Assembly: GCA_018065645.1 (NCBI GenBank)
Contig: JAGHSX010000002.1
Location: 1-34,381, forward strand
Source: Candidatus Scybalousia scybalohippi
GTDB taxonomy: Bacteria > Bacteroidota > Bacteroidia > Bacteroidales > P3
DNA: 34,381 nucleotides
Direction of reading: 5' to 3'
Part shown: one piece after another, positions 15,005 through 24,136 of the stretch
Position numbering within the stretch: the first letter of the stretch is position 1
How the letters are laid out: every line of letters begins with the position of its first letter
The notes under the pieces: model-generated
Told to the model about the DNA's origin: nothing
The model's input: the letters and a program-made list of their open reading frames with translations, nothing else
Database searches by the model: none
Translations under genes and position numbers: made by a program

Positions 15005-17203
15005 TCAGATTTTACAACCTTCACAATCTTCTTCTTCAACTTCAACCATACCATCTAGCAGATCAAAGATATTAACATCATCATCTGCGTCGTATGTGTT
15101 GAGGTAGTACATACTCTTATTACCTAAAGTAAAGTGTGCCACCCACTCCTTCAATACTAAACTTAAAGGTTTCTTACCACCTTTAAACTTATTAGGGTCA
15201 TTGTATGTATCAGCACTAATACCCTGATCTGAGTAATCTTGAATAACAGAATAGTAACGACTAAGGATAACGTTGTCAATATCCCAAGCTAGTTTATTTT
15301 CACCATTAACAAACGATTTGCAAATAAACTGAACAACACCTTTACGAGACTTCTTGTTGATAATAGGCTTACGTGGTGGGTACAACCCATTAGTAACACC
15401 TGATGCCAATGCTGAACTCTCTGTAGGCATGTGTGCAACAAGAACAGCGTTTGCACGAGGTTTACCACGAATACTCTCCCAATCTTGTTTAGGTGGGTAC
15501 TTATTAATTTTCGTATCAATAGGTAGCCAATTAAAATCAACACCCTTAGCTACAATACCTGTCTCCTCAGATACACGAATAGAAGCCTTGTAAAGATAGA
15601 ACATGTGCTTTTCAGCTAGGTCAGCTACATATTCAAGACTCTCGTCTGATCCATCATAATCCATACCGTTCTGATATAAATAATCAGCCAACCCTGTGAT
15701 ACCAATACCTAAAGACATCTTCTCAAGCATTGTTCGCTCATGATTCTTAGTCATCTTAGGACACTTAAGAATAATCTGATTCACAGTCTTAACTGTTGTG
15801 TATACAACACGCTCATATTCTTCATCAGACGAAATGTTAGACGGTACTTGCGCTGACAAGCTACAAAAAGCTGTCTGTCCTTTCCCGTTGTCTAAATATA
15901 AATCTTCCATGTTGTCGTAAGGTACTGTTTCTAAACAAATTTCTTGGCATAAATTGGATAGTCGAATAACACCTTTAAATGGGGTATGAGAATTTGCTCT
16001 CGAAACATTGAAGCAATATAGGCGACCTGTCTCCTGACGAATAATTAAGAGATGTTTAATCAAATCTAAAGCTTTTACTTTAGTATGTTTAATCCCCTTT
16101 GTTACATGATCTTCAACTAAAGCATTATACTCTGAAACATTAGATGCATAAAACTTCTCATACACTTCAGGAGCATCAGCTAAACTAAACAAGAACCAAT
16201 CTTTTTTGTTAACAACAGCATCTAAGAATGCATCGTTAAAAATAAAACTGTAGTCTAACTTATCCAGTCGTTGTTCAATGTCAATTCGTTGAGACTTCCA
16301 TAAAGCAATGTTATAAATCTCAGGATCAATAACAACAACACCAACAGTAGCAGAACCACCACGAGTCTCTTGAGTGAACTCTTTAACCCCTGTGTCAGTG
16401 TGTGCAAAGATAGCGTGTTTTCCTAGATGTTTAATTCGTCCATTCTTAACTTTATCGTTCTTAGATCGAGTAGTAAACTCAATACCAATCCCTGCTTTCT
16501 TTGCTGTCATTCGTACTGCGAGATGTTGAGCAACCTCAATACTCTCTACAGTATCTCCTGCTGAGATCACACAACACGATACACCGTTGAAGTCACCGTT
16601 ACGGCAACCATTAAGAGCAGGTGTAGGTAGGTTTGTTCGACCATTAATTAAGTCTGATGCTAAGTCGTAAGCGTCCTGTGTATCACCATGTAAAGCCAAA
16701 GCAATACCTAAAGATGCAATCTGAGGTGTCTCAACAGCTACATCATCAATCTTCATTAAGTATTTATCTACCCACTGAGAAACCTGCCATGCTTCCAACT
16801 TAACCTTAACTAATTCAGCATACACTTCTTCTTGCTTCTCAGAGTAAGGCGGGATTGTATCCTTACACCACAAACCTTTATCTAACATTACTTTTCGGAT
16901 TGTTTTAAAATCACTCTTAGAAACCTTGATTCCTAGTTTGCGAGATATATTCTTACGAATCTGAGCAACTTCTAACCGAGAAGCCACTCGACTGTAAACA
17001 ATATCTTGCTTAGAGTAACAAACATCTAGCATTGTTTGATGAATAACCTCAGAAGAAACTTTTTCAGGAAGTTTAGAGAATGTCTCAACTGCAAGCTCAG
17101 ACCAATCACCACCAACCTTACTAGCGTATTTAGCCCAACGAGATAATTTCTCAAGATCGAACTTCTCAACTGAACCATCAGCCTTGATAACTTCTTTAAT
17201 CAA
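15005..17203 (-). CDS. nrdA: Ribonucleotide reductase class I alpha subunit with ATP cone
   Basis: N-terminal VIKADGSVEKFDLEKLSRW cone; NGVSCCVIS; RGKPRANAVLVAHMPTESSALASGVTNGLYPPR; C-terminal CEGCKI; TTG start after AAGGAG. Confidence 0.93.
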   Translation of the reverse strand: MIKEVIKADGSVEKFDLEKLSRWAKYASKVGGDWSELAVETFSKLPEKVSSEVIHQTMLDVCYSKQDIVYSRVASRLEVAQIRKNISRKLGIKVSKSDFKTIRKVMLDKGLWCKDTIPPYSEKQEEVYAELVKVKLEAWQVSQWVDKYLMKIDDVAVETPQIASLGIALALHGDTQDAYDLASDLINGRTNLPTPALNGCRNGDFNGVSCCVISAGDTVESIEVAQHLAVRMTAKKAGIGIEFTTRSKNDKVKNGRIKHLGKHAIFAHTDTGVKEFTQETRGGSATVGVVVIDPEIYNIALWKSQRIDIEQRLDKLDYSFIFNDAFLDAVVNKKDWFLFSLADAPEVYEKFYASNVSEYNALVEDHVTKGIKHTKVKALDLIKHLLIIRQETGRLYCFNVSRANSHTPFKGVIRLSNLCQEICLETVPYDNMEDLYLDNGKGQTAFCSLSAQVPSNISSDEEYERVVYTTVKTVNQIILKCPKMTKNHERTMLEKMSLGIGITGLADYLYQNGMDYDGSDESLEYVADLAEKHMFYLYKASIRVSEETGIVAKGVDFNWLPIDTKINKYPPKQDWESIRGKPRANAVLVAHMPTESSALASGVTNGLYPPRKPIINKKSRKGVVQFICKSFVNGENKLAWDIDNVILSRYYSVIQDYSDQGISADTYNDPNKFKGGKKPLSLVLKEWVAHFTLGNKSMYYLNTYDADDDVNIFDLLDGMVEVEEEDCEGCKI

Positions 17204-17206
17204 CTC

Positions 17207-17467
17207 TTACTCCTTACCTTTACGTTTAAACAATGAGTTTACTGTATCACATACAAAAAACACAAGCAACCTTAAAATAAAATAAATAATAACCAAAGGG
17301 TAGATTAATGAACAAACCCCTAACAATATCCATTTAAGAGGTGGGTTACTCAACACCTCCTTATGATCCTCTTTTTGTTCGTCGGTTAATAATTTGTAAG
17401 AAGCGAAAGTACAAATACCACCAAACACAATATAACACGCTAAAATATACCAAAATACACTACTCAA
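17207..17467 (-). CDS. hypothetical membrane protein
   Basis: Two hydrophobic segments. Confidence 0.6.
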   Translation of the reverse strand: MSSVFWYILACYIVFGGICTFASYKLLTDEQKEDHKEVLSNPPLKWILLGVCSLIYPLVIIYFILRLLVFFVCDTVNSLFKRKGKE

Positions 17468-17483
17468 CTAGACTCTCCATCTT

Positions 17484-17810
17484 TTATTTAAAACGCTTTG
17501 AAGCTTCTTCAGAAGCCATTGCTGATGTACACCAATCTTTATCCAAGCGTTCAATACCACAATATCGAATACACTTAACAATCTCTTTGGCGATACGTGT
17601 TCGGTGTTCTTTAACTTCTGCTTCATATTCAGCTTCTCGGTTCATCCCTGAAACACCCCACAACTCAAATAACGCACGTTTTAGCTTGTTTTCATCTTTG
17701 TAGTATGTATCTACATCCTCTGCTGTTACCAACCCCATACGGAGAAGCATACGCTTCGTAAGAGGGTGTTTTAAATCCTCCTCAGAAACGTACACATATA
17801 AATCTGTCAT
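17484..17810 (-). CDS. hypothetical protein
   Basis: ORF. Confidence 0.6.
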   Translation of the reverse strand: MTDLYVYVSEEDLKHPLTKRMLLRMGLVTAEDVDTYYKDENKLKRALFELWGVSGMNREAEYEAEVKEHRTRIAKEIVKCIRYCGIERLDKDWCTSAMASEEASKRFK

Positions 17811-18079
17811 TAATAATCTCCCTGAATAAAAATCTTCTGTTCCTTCAATGCTTCTTGTTTACCTTGAGCAATCCCCAACTCTTTACCAATTAAGAATAGC
17901 ATAACACTTGCCTCCTCATCCTTATTAAGATCAATTAGCTTACCAAAAGATTCATCAATGAGTTTATCCAACTCATCAGGCTCTTTATCTCGTAAGGTGT
18001 GAACAATATCTTCCAACTCTCTCAAGGTCTCTTTATTAATCTTTGGGATAATACTTTTTAGTATCTTGTTAATATCCAT
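17810..18079 (-). CDS. hypothetical protein
   Basis: ORF, start MDINKILK. Confidence 0.6.
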   Translation of the reverse strand: MDINKILKSIIPKINKETLRELEDIVHTLRDKEPDELDKLIDESFGKLIDLNKDEEASVMLFLIGKELGIAQGKQEALKEQKIFIQGDY

Positions 18080-18725
18080 TAAACTTCTCCAAAAAATCAC
18101 CTAGTTGCACAGGCACGAAGTCTCGTTGTTTCTTTACCTTACCGTCTTGAGAGAAGAAGTAATATGTTTCACCTTCAAATTCTCGTTGAGTTGCTACAGC
18201 ACCTTCAGGAGCTTTCCAATGTTCAAAGTCATCTTGATCAGTTGTAAACTTAGAGAGATTATTCTCAATAATTCGCTTAGAAGCTTCTTCAACTAAGTCG
18301 TAGTTCAACTCACCATCTTCACCACGATCTAATGGTAGGTTTTCAAATACAAAATTACAAAGTTTCATAATGAAGTTGATTCGACGCATTGGTAGAGTTT
18401 TAAAATCTTCTTGAGAAGCTACACCGTTAGCAACTCGACGTTTAACTTCACTCATTAGATCAAACAAATGAACACCAACATAAAGTGAATCCACAGCACC
18501 ATCAAGCTCTTCAATTAAGTCTAAGTCATAGTTATCAATGAACTCAATCAACTCCTCTTTAGTTACTAAATCAGTTTGTGTAATGATATTATTAATCAAC
18601 TCTTCGTTTGTGTATTCCTGAATCGTCTTACCTTTGGCTAATACATTAAACTTTGTTGAAGCCTCTCGGTGCATCTGCGTAATGCGTGAATATTGCTCTG
18701 ATAATTTCTCTTGTGCTTTTGACAT
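18069..18725 (-). CDS. MazG/phosphoribosyl-ATP pyrophosphohydrolase-like nucleotide pyrophosphohydrolase (putative)
   Basis: EEASKRIIENNLSKF ... DGKVKKQRDFVPVQLGDFL matches the E..R..SN.SKF / DGKv.K pattern of that superfamily. Confidence 0.55.
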   Translation of the reverse strand: MSKAQEKLSEQYSRITQMHREASTKFNVLAKGKTIQEYTNEELINNIITQTDLVTKEELIEFIDNYDLDLIEELDGAVDSLYVGVHLFDLMSEVKRRVANGVASQEDFKTLPMRRINFIMKLCNFVFENLPLDRGEDGELNYDLVEEASKRIIENNLSKFTTDQDDFEHWKAPEGAVATQREFEGETYYFFSQDGKVKKQRDFVPVQLGDFLEKFNGY

Positions 18726-18726
18726 T

Positions 18727-19719
18727 TTAAACAACTCCTACTAAGTTCTTTCCATTTGAAGTGATTCGACTCACTCCTCGACATTCTTCATTACCACAAC
18801 GGTACAAACTAAATCCTGATGTTTGAGTGTATGTGAAGTCTTCCATCGCATGAATATCGTCACTACCACACTTAGAACAACGTAATGTGTGATTCTTAGG
18901 TTCAATCTGATTCACAATAGTACCAACATTAACACCTGTTGCCCAACCTTGAAACTTCTTATAAAGGTTTCGAGTAATAACAATGTCATGTTTGTTGTAG
19001 ACCCTCATCTCCTCTAAAGCGTTATTAGACACTTGGAAGTTATCTGTATCCAAACAACGTTTCCACAAATCAAAGTTTGTTTTAATCTTTAACTCAGAGT
19101 AACCTAAGTACTTAGCAATATTATCCATAGAGTTACTAGGGAATCGCATTTGAGATTTAGCTGTTTGGTAGATATCAATGTGCTTAACAGGTTTTAATGG
19201 TGGTAAACCGTGCTTAATCATCCGAGTCTTTAAAACTTTAATGTCAAACTTCTTACTATTAAAACCCACGATGATGTCAGCCTTGTTAATCGCTTGAGCT
19301 AAATCTACAACAGCAGTTAAGTCATCTTCATTAGCAACATCATCAACAGAGAGTTTAGTTGTCTGAACTTCACCATCATTAAAAGCCCAAGCAACAGTTA
19401 AGATATGTGAGTATCGTTTAACTTGACATTCTGCAATGTTTGTTTTCCAACGATTCCAAAAATAACCTTCTTCAGGAGAGTTCTCAATATCAAAGTATAA
19501 GACTTGAAGTTCTCGTTTCTCTTTAACATTGTTTACAACTTCGTTCGTTAATGCACCTAAAGAAGCTAAAACTAAAGCTTCACGATAAGGTTTCAAGAAA
19601 GTGTTAATCGTACTCTTCTTTGTTGTCTCCCATCCAAGTTTCTTACAAATCTTACGAGAAGATAATCCTTGTTTGAAATACTCTAGTGCCTGTTCTTGCC
19701 ATGTTTTATTGTACATCAT
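18727..19719 (-). CDS. HTH + DnaQ/RNase H-fold 3'-5' exonuclease + C-terminal zinc ribbon
   Basis: ALEYFKQGLSSRKICKKLGW; VLYFDIENSPEEGYFW, IIVGFNSKKFDIKVL, YNKHDIVITRNLY; CSKCGSDDI...CGNEECRG. Confidence 0.75.
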   Translation of the reverse strand: MMYNKTWQEQALEYFKQGLSSRKICKKLGWETTKKSTINTFLKPYREALVLASLGALTNEVVNNVKEKRELQVLYFDIENSPEEGYFWNRWKTNIAECQVKRYSHILTVAWAFNDGEVQTTKLSVDDVANEDDLTAVVDLAQAINKADIIVGFNSKKFDIKVLKTRMIKHGLPPLKPVKHIDIYQTAKSQMRFPSNSMDNIAKYLGYSELKIKTNFDLWKRCLDTDNFQVSNNALEEMRVYNKHDIVITRNLYKKFQGWATGVNVGTIVNQIEPKNHTLRCSKCGSDDIHAMEDFTYTQTSGFSLYRCGNEECRGVSRITSNGKNLVGVV

Positions 19720-19720
19720 C

Positions 19721-19993
19721 TTACCCTAAGTTCTCATCTTGATAATCATCTGACACTAAATACAGAGTTGCATTCAAAGTAATTGCTGAAATCAAAGCTC
19801 CACCATCAATACCAATTGTATCACAGTAAGCAAACCACTCATCCAAAACTTTCTCATCTCCTTCAGCACAATGCAATTGAACTAAGTTCTCAGGGTCTTT
19901 TAAATAAGGAGCTAAAGCTAGTAACTCACCTTTACTTGGTAATAACCCCAACAAGTCAATTGTTAAAGGTTGTGTTTTTTCAATACCATTCAT
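19721..19993 (-). CDS. hypothetical protein
   Basis: ORF. Confidence 0.6.
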   Translation of the reverse strand: MNGIEKTQPLTIDLLGLLPSKGELLALAPYLKDPENLVQLHCAEGDEKVLDEWFAYCDTIGIDGGALISAITLNATLYLVSDDYQDENLG

Positions 19994-20168
19994 TTAACAA
20001 ATACTCCATCATAACAGAATAAAAAGCAATGGTAGACGGCTTAACCATTTGATATGTTAGTTTAACATCTGAAATCTTATCTTCATTATCCTTTAGGAAA
20101 TTATTAATATCCTCTTCCATTGAAGATAGTGTATTACTTGATGTGAAAAACTTAACTTGCTTACTCAT
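19980..20168 (-). CDS. hypothetical protein
   Basis: ORF, start MSKQVKFF. Confidence 0.5.
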   Translation of the reverse strand: MSKQVKFFTSSNTLSSMEEDINNFLKDNEDKISDVKLTYQMVKPSTIAFYSVMMEYLLNEWY

Positions 20169-20361
20169 CTCCAACCACCTCACAATATGCGGAAATATTT
20201 TCAAAAATCGCTTCTTGCTCTAATGAATCGAAAAGCTCCTCTTTCTCTTTTTCTGACATACTTAAGAACTCTTCTTTTGTTAAACCTAAATCCTCTACAT
20301 CATGCTCAACCGTATGAGTTGCACCATAAAAACCTGCCTCAACTGTAACAACTACTTTCAT
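20161..20361 (-). CDS. hypothetical protein
   Basis: ORF, start MKVVVTV after TAGGAGATGTTGAT. Confidence 0.6.
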   Translation of the reverse strand: MKVVVTVEAGFYGATHTVEHDVEDLGLTKEEFLSMSEKEKEELFDSLEQEAIFENISAYCEVVGDE

Positions 20362-20390
20362 ATCAACATCTCCTAACATTTGATAAGTGA

Positions 20391-20419
20391 ATGGTATAGA
20401 AATGTAAAACCATTGTCAA
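20391..20419 (-). promoter_or_regulatory. promoter TTGACA-N17-TACCAT
   Basis: -35 20414-20419, -10 20391-20396. Confidence 0.55.
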
Positions 20420-20442
20420 TACATTTCTAAATTTATTTTAGA

Positions 20443-21045
20443 TTATAAATCATCATTGAGTAGAGTTTGTACAATCTGCTCTCTACGTTTTGCTTGAGTG
20501 CTTTCAGGAGTAATACCTCGATCTAACAACCACTGTTTGTCTTGCTTTTGTTTAATGATCTCAAGAGCTTGTTTCTCAAACTTTGCTTGTTCAAGGGAAA
20601 CGCCATATCTTTCTGAATAAGTTTTCACACCATGACAACCAAAATGAACAACCTGACTCTTCCCTTTAACTTTCTTCTTCTTGTCTTTGCATAAGATTTG
20701 AAGATCGCTATATGAAGGGAAAGCAATAGTGTGAAAGAAAGGTTCAGCATCACCTAAAGACTTCATTGTATTCTCTCCGCAAACATGGTCGAGATCCACC
20801 TCAACAACAGAGAACAGCCCTTTGCAGATATTACATTCATACTTAGTAACGTAAGGGTATCTCTTCATACTTCGAGGGTTATCATTCTTAACTTTCTCAG
20901 AGTGTTGCTTCATGAACTCCAACTTAAATATACTCTTACTCCAAGCAAAACGAACGAAGCTACGCCAATTGGAGATAACATCTTTTTCAGGGATGTTAAA
21001 CTCCTCAGACATTCTCTTGAGTTCCTTCTCAATATTTATGGTCAT
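20443..21045 (-). CDS. HNH-type endonuclease-like protein
   Basis: CNICKG...VEVDLDHVCG...DLQILCKDKKKK(insert)CHGVKT. Confidence 0.65.
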   Translation of the reverse strand: MTINIEKELKRMSEEFNIPEKDVISNWRSFVRFAWSKSIFKLEFMKQHSEKVKNDNPRSMKRYPYVTKYECNICKGLFSVVEVDLDHVCGENTMKSLGDAEPFFHTIAFPSYSDLQILCKDKKKKVKGKSQVVHFGCHGVKTYSERYGVSLEQAKFEKQALEIIKQKQDKQWLLDRGITPESTQAKRREQIVQTLLNDDL

Positions 21046-21047
21046 TT

Positions 21048-21251
21048 TTATCCCTCATTTATCACCACCCCTTTTGAGTAATCCATAGCTTTACGAATCC
21101 TCTCAGAAATAAACTCATTACCTACATCAGAAGCTACCTCCCTATCTTGAGATTCCATATCAACCAAAACTTTTAAGATTCTTAATTCTTTATCAGTAAG
21201 GTTCTCTAAAGTTTTAATCACTTCAAATATATTATCAATACTCAACATCAT
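21048..21251 (-). CDS. hypothetical protein
   Basis: ORF. Confidence 0.55.
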   Translation of the reverse strand: MMLSIDNIFEVIKTLENLTDKELRILKVLVDMESQDREVASDVGNEFISERIRKAMDYSKGVVINEG

Positions 21252-22344
21252 GCTCCTTTAGTAAACTCTCTAGTGTCGTCTCATCTTCTGAATAAACTCT
21301 CATATATGCGCATGAGAAGTACATCTCTGCAACCTCCAACCAATTTTTACTATGTGTAACACCTGTCCAATCAGTGTAAGTAGCTTCATCACCAACTAAA
21401 GACTTAAACTTATCGACAGCAAATTGTAAAAACTCTGTTGTATCTTCAATATCACAAACATCCTTGTACCAAGTTTTTGCACCGTACTGTTTATTGAAGA
21501 AATGTCTAGGCAGATAGCAATCCGTGACATCACCTACAATCATAGACTGAGATATTAACCACTTCAACCCTGAACCTTTCAAGTGCTTTCCATCCTGAAT
21601 CCAAAGCTCTCCTAGCCCATCTTTATAGGTTACAATATCATCCTTATCAGGATTATAAATAGTGATTGGATAACGCCACTCAATACGGGCATCCTTATCG
21701 TTAGAATACAGGACAGCTTCAATACCTTGTTGATTCAATTCAAACATGCGTTGCTGAACAAAGTCATCACACTCTCGACCTTTTATTCGTTTAGCACCTT
21801 TATATTTAATCAGGTAATCTTTACAGTCTGATAAATATGTTGGTCTAATACCACCTGTACGAGAACCTTTATACTTCTCAGGTAGAGGTAGTTGATCTCG
21901 AAAGTTACCTGAACCACCAATGTACAACTCAAAATGAGTTGCCTTTACACGCTCCATAGCGTTCTTTACAGCTCGTTTAAGGACACCTAAGCAGTTCTCA
22001 ATGGGTACAGGTTTTAATAGGTCTGTAACAACAAATGAGTCGTAATCCCATCCCTTGAGTTTACAAAGTTTCTTAAACTCAGTTCTATTCTTAAACTCTT
22101 TTGTAGTGTTATTCTTCTTAACGACAATCACACGATCATCACTAACAGCAGCCACTTTGAAACTAATCACATCTCCATCCAGAACAAGAACTTTAGAATT
22201 CTTGGGATACTTAGGAGTTTCTACTTCATGTGCAAAATACTCTTTAGTTACATCAACATCGGAGGAATCAAAAGACTCCTCTAAATTCTTCTTATAACTA
22301 CTCCCGATAGGAGTTGCATAGAAGTTAAAAGGTTTTGTACTCAT
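21235..22344 (-). CDS. 5'-3' exonuclease, FEN/T7 gp6-like
   Basis: VLDGDVISF, YKGSRTG, RECDDFV, LYSNDKDAR, IVGDVTDCY acidic motifs. Confidence 0.75.
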   Translation of the reverse strand: MSTKPFNFYATPIGSSYKKNLEESFDSSDVDVTKEYFAHEVETPKYPKNSKVLVLDGDVISFKVAAVSDDRVIVVKKNNTTKEFKNRTEFKKLCKLKGWDYDSFVVTDLLKPVPIENCLGVLKRAVKNAMERVKATHFELYIGGSGNFRDQLPLPEKYKGSRTGGIRPTYLSDCKDYLIKYKGAKRIKGRECDDFVQQRMFELNQQGIEAVLYSNDKDARIEWRYPITIYNPDKDDIVTYKDGLGELWIQDGKHLKGSGLKWLISQSMIVGDVTDCYLPRHFFNKQYGAKTWYKDVCDIEDTTEFLQFAVDKFKSLVGDEATYTDWTGVTHSKNWLEVAEMYFSCAYMRVYSEDETTLESLLKEHDVEY

Positions 22345-22559
22345 TTACTCTCCGTGTTACTAAAGTTTAAAAACCATCTGCAAAAACCAAACTTACTTGC
22401 TATATCTTTAAAGTCTTCTTGTGAATACTCCCCAACAAAAACAAACTCTTTACTGTACATAAATGCAATAAGTATTAAAGATATTCCCTGACTTTGGGAT
22501 AACGGTTTCATGTGTTTCAAATAATAATCTTTAGAAACAAAAATAGGTTCATATCTCAT
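22341..22559 (-). CDS. hypothetical protein
   Basis: ORF. Confidence 0.55.
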   Translation of the reverse strand: MRYEPIFVSKDYYLKHMKPLSQSQGISLILIAFMYSKEFVFVGEYSQEDFKDIASKFGFCRWFLNFSNTESK

Positions 22560-22837
22560 TCGTCATCCTCTGAAATATTTCTAAAAAAGAAAGCGTACTT
22601 TTGCTCAATCTCAAACGTCCCGTCAGTTTCCCAATCACGAAAAACCTTGTTCCAAGTATCATCTTCTTCAAACAAACATGAGTTAAAAGGGAGGTCAAAA
22701 CCTTTTAGGTAGACATCTGTATAACAACGATCAACAGCAACTCGTGAAATTTCGTAATACTCACCAATAGTTAGGATTTCTTTTGCGTGAACAACCTCTA
22801 AAGGATAACCTCCGCGCCCTGTGAATTTAATCTTCAT
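22556..22837 (-). CDS. hypothetical protein
   Basis: ORF. Confidence 0.6.
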   Translation of the reverse strand: MKIKFTGRGGYPLEVVHAKEILTIGEYYEISRVAVDRCYTDVYLKGFDLPFNSCLFEEDDTWNKVFRDWETDGTFEIEQKYAFFFRNISEDDE

Positions 22838-22846
22838 TCAAACTCC

Positions 22847-23041
22847 TTATAAAGAAACTTTCTCAGTGTTCATTTGAATAATCACATGTAAGATAAATAA
22901 AATAACCCAAAGTGTTGCATACACAACAGCTAACCACTGAGGTAGTCCCCAATAGTCAACCATCGTCCATACAATAAATGGCATAAAAATATTTAAGCTT
23001 GCAGGAATGTGTTTTCGATCTAACTGTTTTAACTTGCTCAT
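22847..23041 (-). CDS. hypothetical membrane protein
   Basis: Hydrophobic stretches; start MSKLKQ. Confidence 0.55.
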   Translation of the reverse strand: MSKLKQLDRKHIPASLNIFMPFIVWTMVDYWGLPQWLAVVYATLWVILFILHVIIQMNTEKVSL

Positions 23042-23316
23042 ACTTCCTCCCAATCTTTCACGATAACGGTTCGTTCAACAGGGATAACCTCAACAAGATT
23101 AACAAAACCTTCTTCTCGGTGGTTGTAATAATACTCTGTATAATAACTACCCGACCGTGATAACTCGTAGCGATAGTATTTACCTGTAACTTTGTTTTTT
23201 GAAATCCCCGTCAAGTACTCCCACTTACCACCACTAACCCAATCTCCACCATCGATGACCTCCCAATCTCCGAAGCCTTCTTCTACATCTTCAAAATCTT
23301 CTAAGTTAACAATCAT
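23038..23316 (-). CDS. hypothetical protein
   Basis: ORF. Confidence 0.6.
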   Translation of the reverse strand: MIVNLEDFEDVEEGFGDWEVIDGGDWVSGGKWEYLTGISKNKVTGKYYRYELSRSGSYYTEYYYNHREEGFVNLVEVIPVERTVIVKDWEEV

Positions 23317-23328
23317 TTCATAATCTCC

Positions 23329-23580
23329 TTAATTAATCACCACGTATTGTTTAAAACCTTCAACAGACTCTTCATTATCCTCTAAGTATGCTACATAGTC
23401 ACTCTCACAGAGTCGTTCATCCTCAATAGGATTATAATATGTCAGTGTTGGTTTGTAGATACTTGTTGAAAAACCATTGCCTTCGTCATCTGTTATATAG
23501 CCAACAGGCTTGTTCAGAAGATCGGGGTGTTTATCAGCAAACTTTTGTAAATCATCAATATACTTTTTAAGTGTAGTCAT
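23329..23580 (-). CDS. hypothetical protein
   Basis: ORF with GAGGAGATTATATG. Confidence 0.6.
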   Translation of the reverse strand: MTTLKKYIDDLQKFADKHPDLLNKPVGYITDDEGNGFSTSIYKPTLTYYNPIEDERLCESDYVAYLEDNEESVEGFKQYVVIN

Positions 23581-23612
23581 ATAATCTCCTCACATTCTGT
23601 TAATATACAAAA

Positions 23613-23867
23613 TTACATCTTGTTAAATCTACGTTTACGTTCAGCATAGGCTTTCTCAACTGTTGTTTTGATAATTGCAAATAAATCTAAAGCATACATA
23701 ATATCCTCTTCTTTAAGTTGAATGAACATTACTCGGAACATCTGAATCAATTCTTCTTCAGTATATTCACCTTTACGAACACTCTCTTTGAATGCATAGT
23801 AAATTTGCTTCTTACCAATAACTACAGGGAATTTCCTATGATCAGTGTCATATTGTTTTTCAGACAT
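23613..23867 (-). CDS. hypothetical protein
   Basis: ORF, start MSEKQYD after AAAAGGTGCTT. Confidence 0.6.
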   Translation of the reverse strand: MSEKQYDTDHRKFPVVIGKKQIYYAFKESVRKGEYTEEELIQMFRVMFIQLKEEDIMYALDLFAIIKTTVEKAYAERKRRFNKM

Positions 23868-23890
23868 AAGCACCTTTTACATTAGAAAAT

Positions 23891-23919
23891 AAAAAAGGAC
23901 ACACTCCGAAGAGGTGTCC
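23891..23919 (-). terminator. terminator with TTCG tetraloop
   Basis: minus GGACACCTC TTCG GAGTGTGTCC TTTTTT (1-nt bulge). Confidence 0.85.
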
Positions 23920-23993
23920 ATGTTATCCTTACCAACTCTCTTTTATTGAGAGGAGGTGTTTAAGGGGTTAAACCTATTATTTATTAAAAGATT

Positions 23994-24134
23994 TTAAGAT
24001 TTAACGTCAATACTTTTAATAACTTCCTTAAGCTTATCTTGCAGGAATTTAGAATCAACATCTACAGCGTTAAGGCGTTGAACCCCTTGAGTTAAAGCGT
24101 TGATCAAATCAACAGTAGTATAAGTCTCATTCAT
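23994..24134 (-). CDS. 46-aa hypothetical protein (not in track)
   Basis: MNETYTTVDLINALTQGVQRLNAVDVDSKFLQDKLKEVIKSIDVKS starting 2 nt after the SSB stop codon; weak SD. Confidence 0.45.
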   Translation of the reverse strand: MNETYTTVDLINALTQGVQRLNAVDVDSKFLQDKLKEVIKSIDVKS

Positions 24135-24136
24135 AA

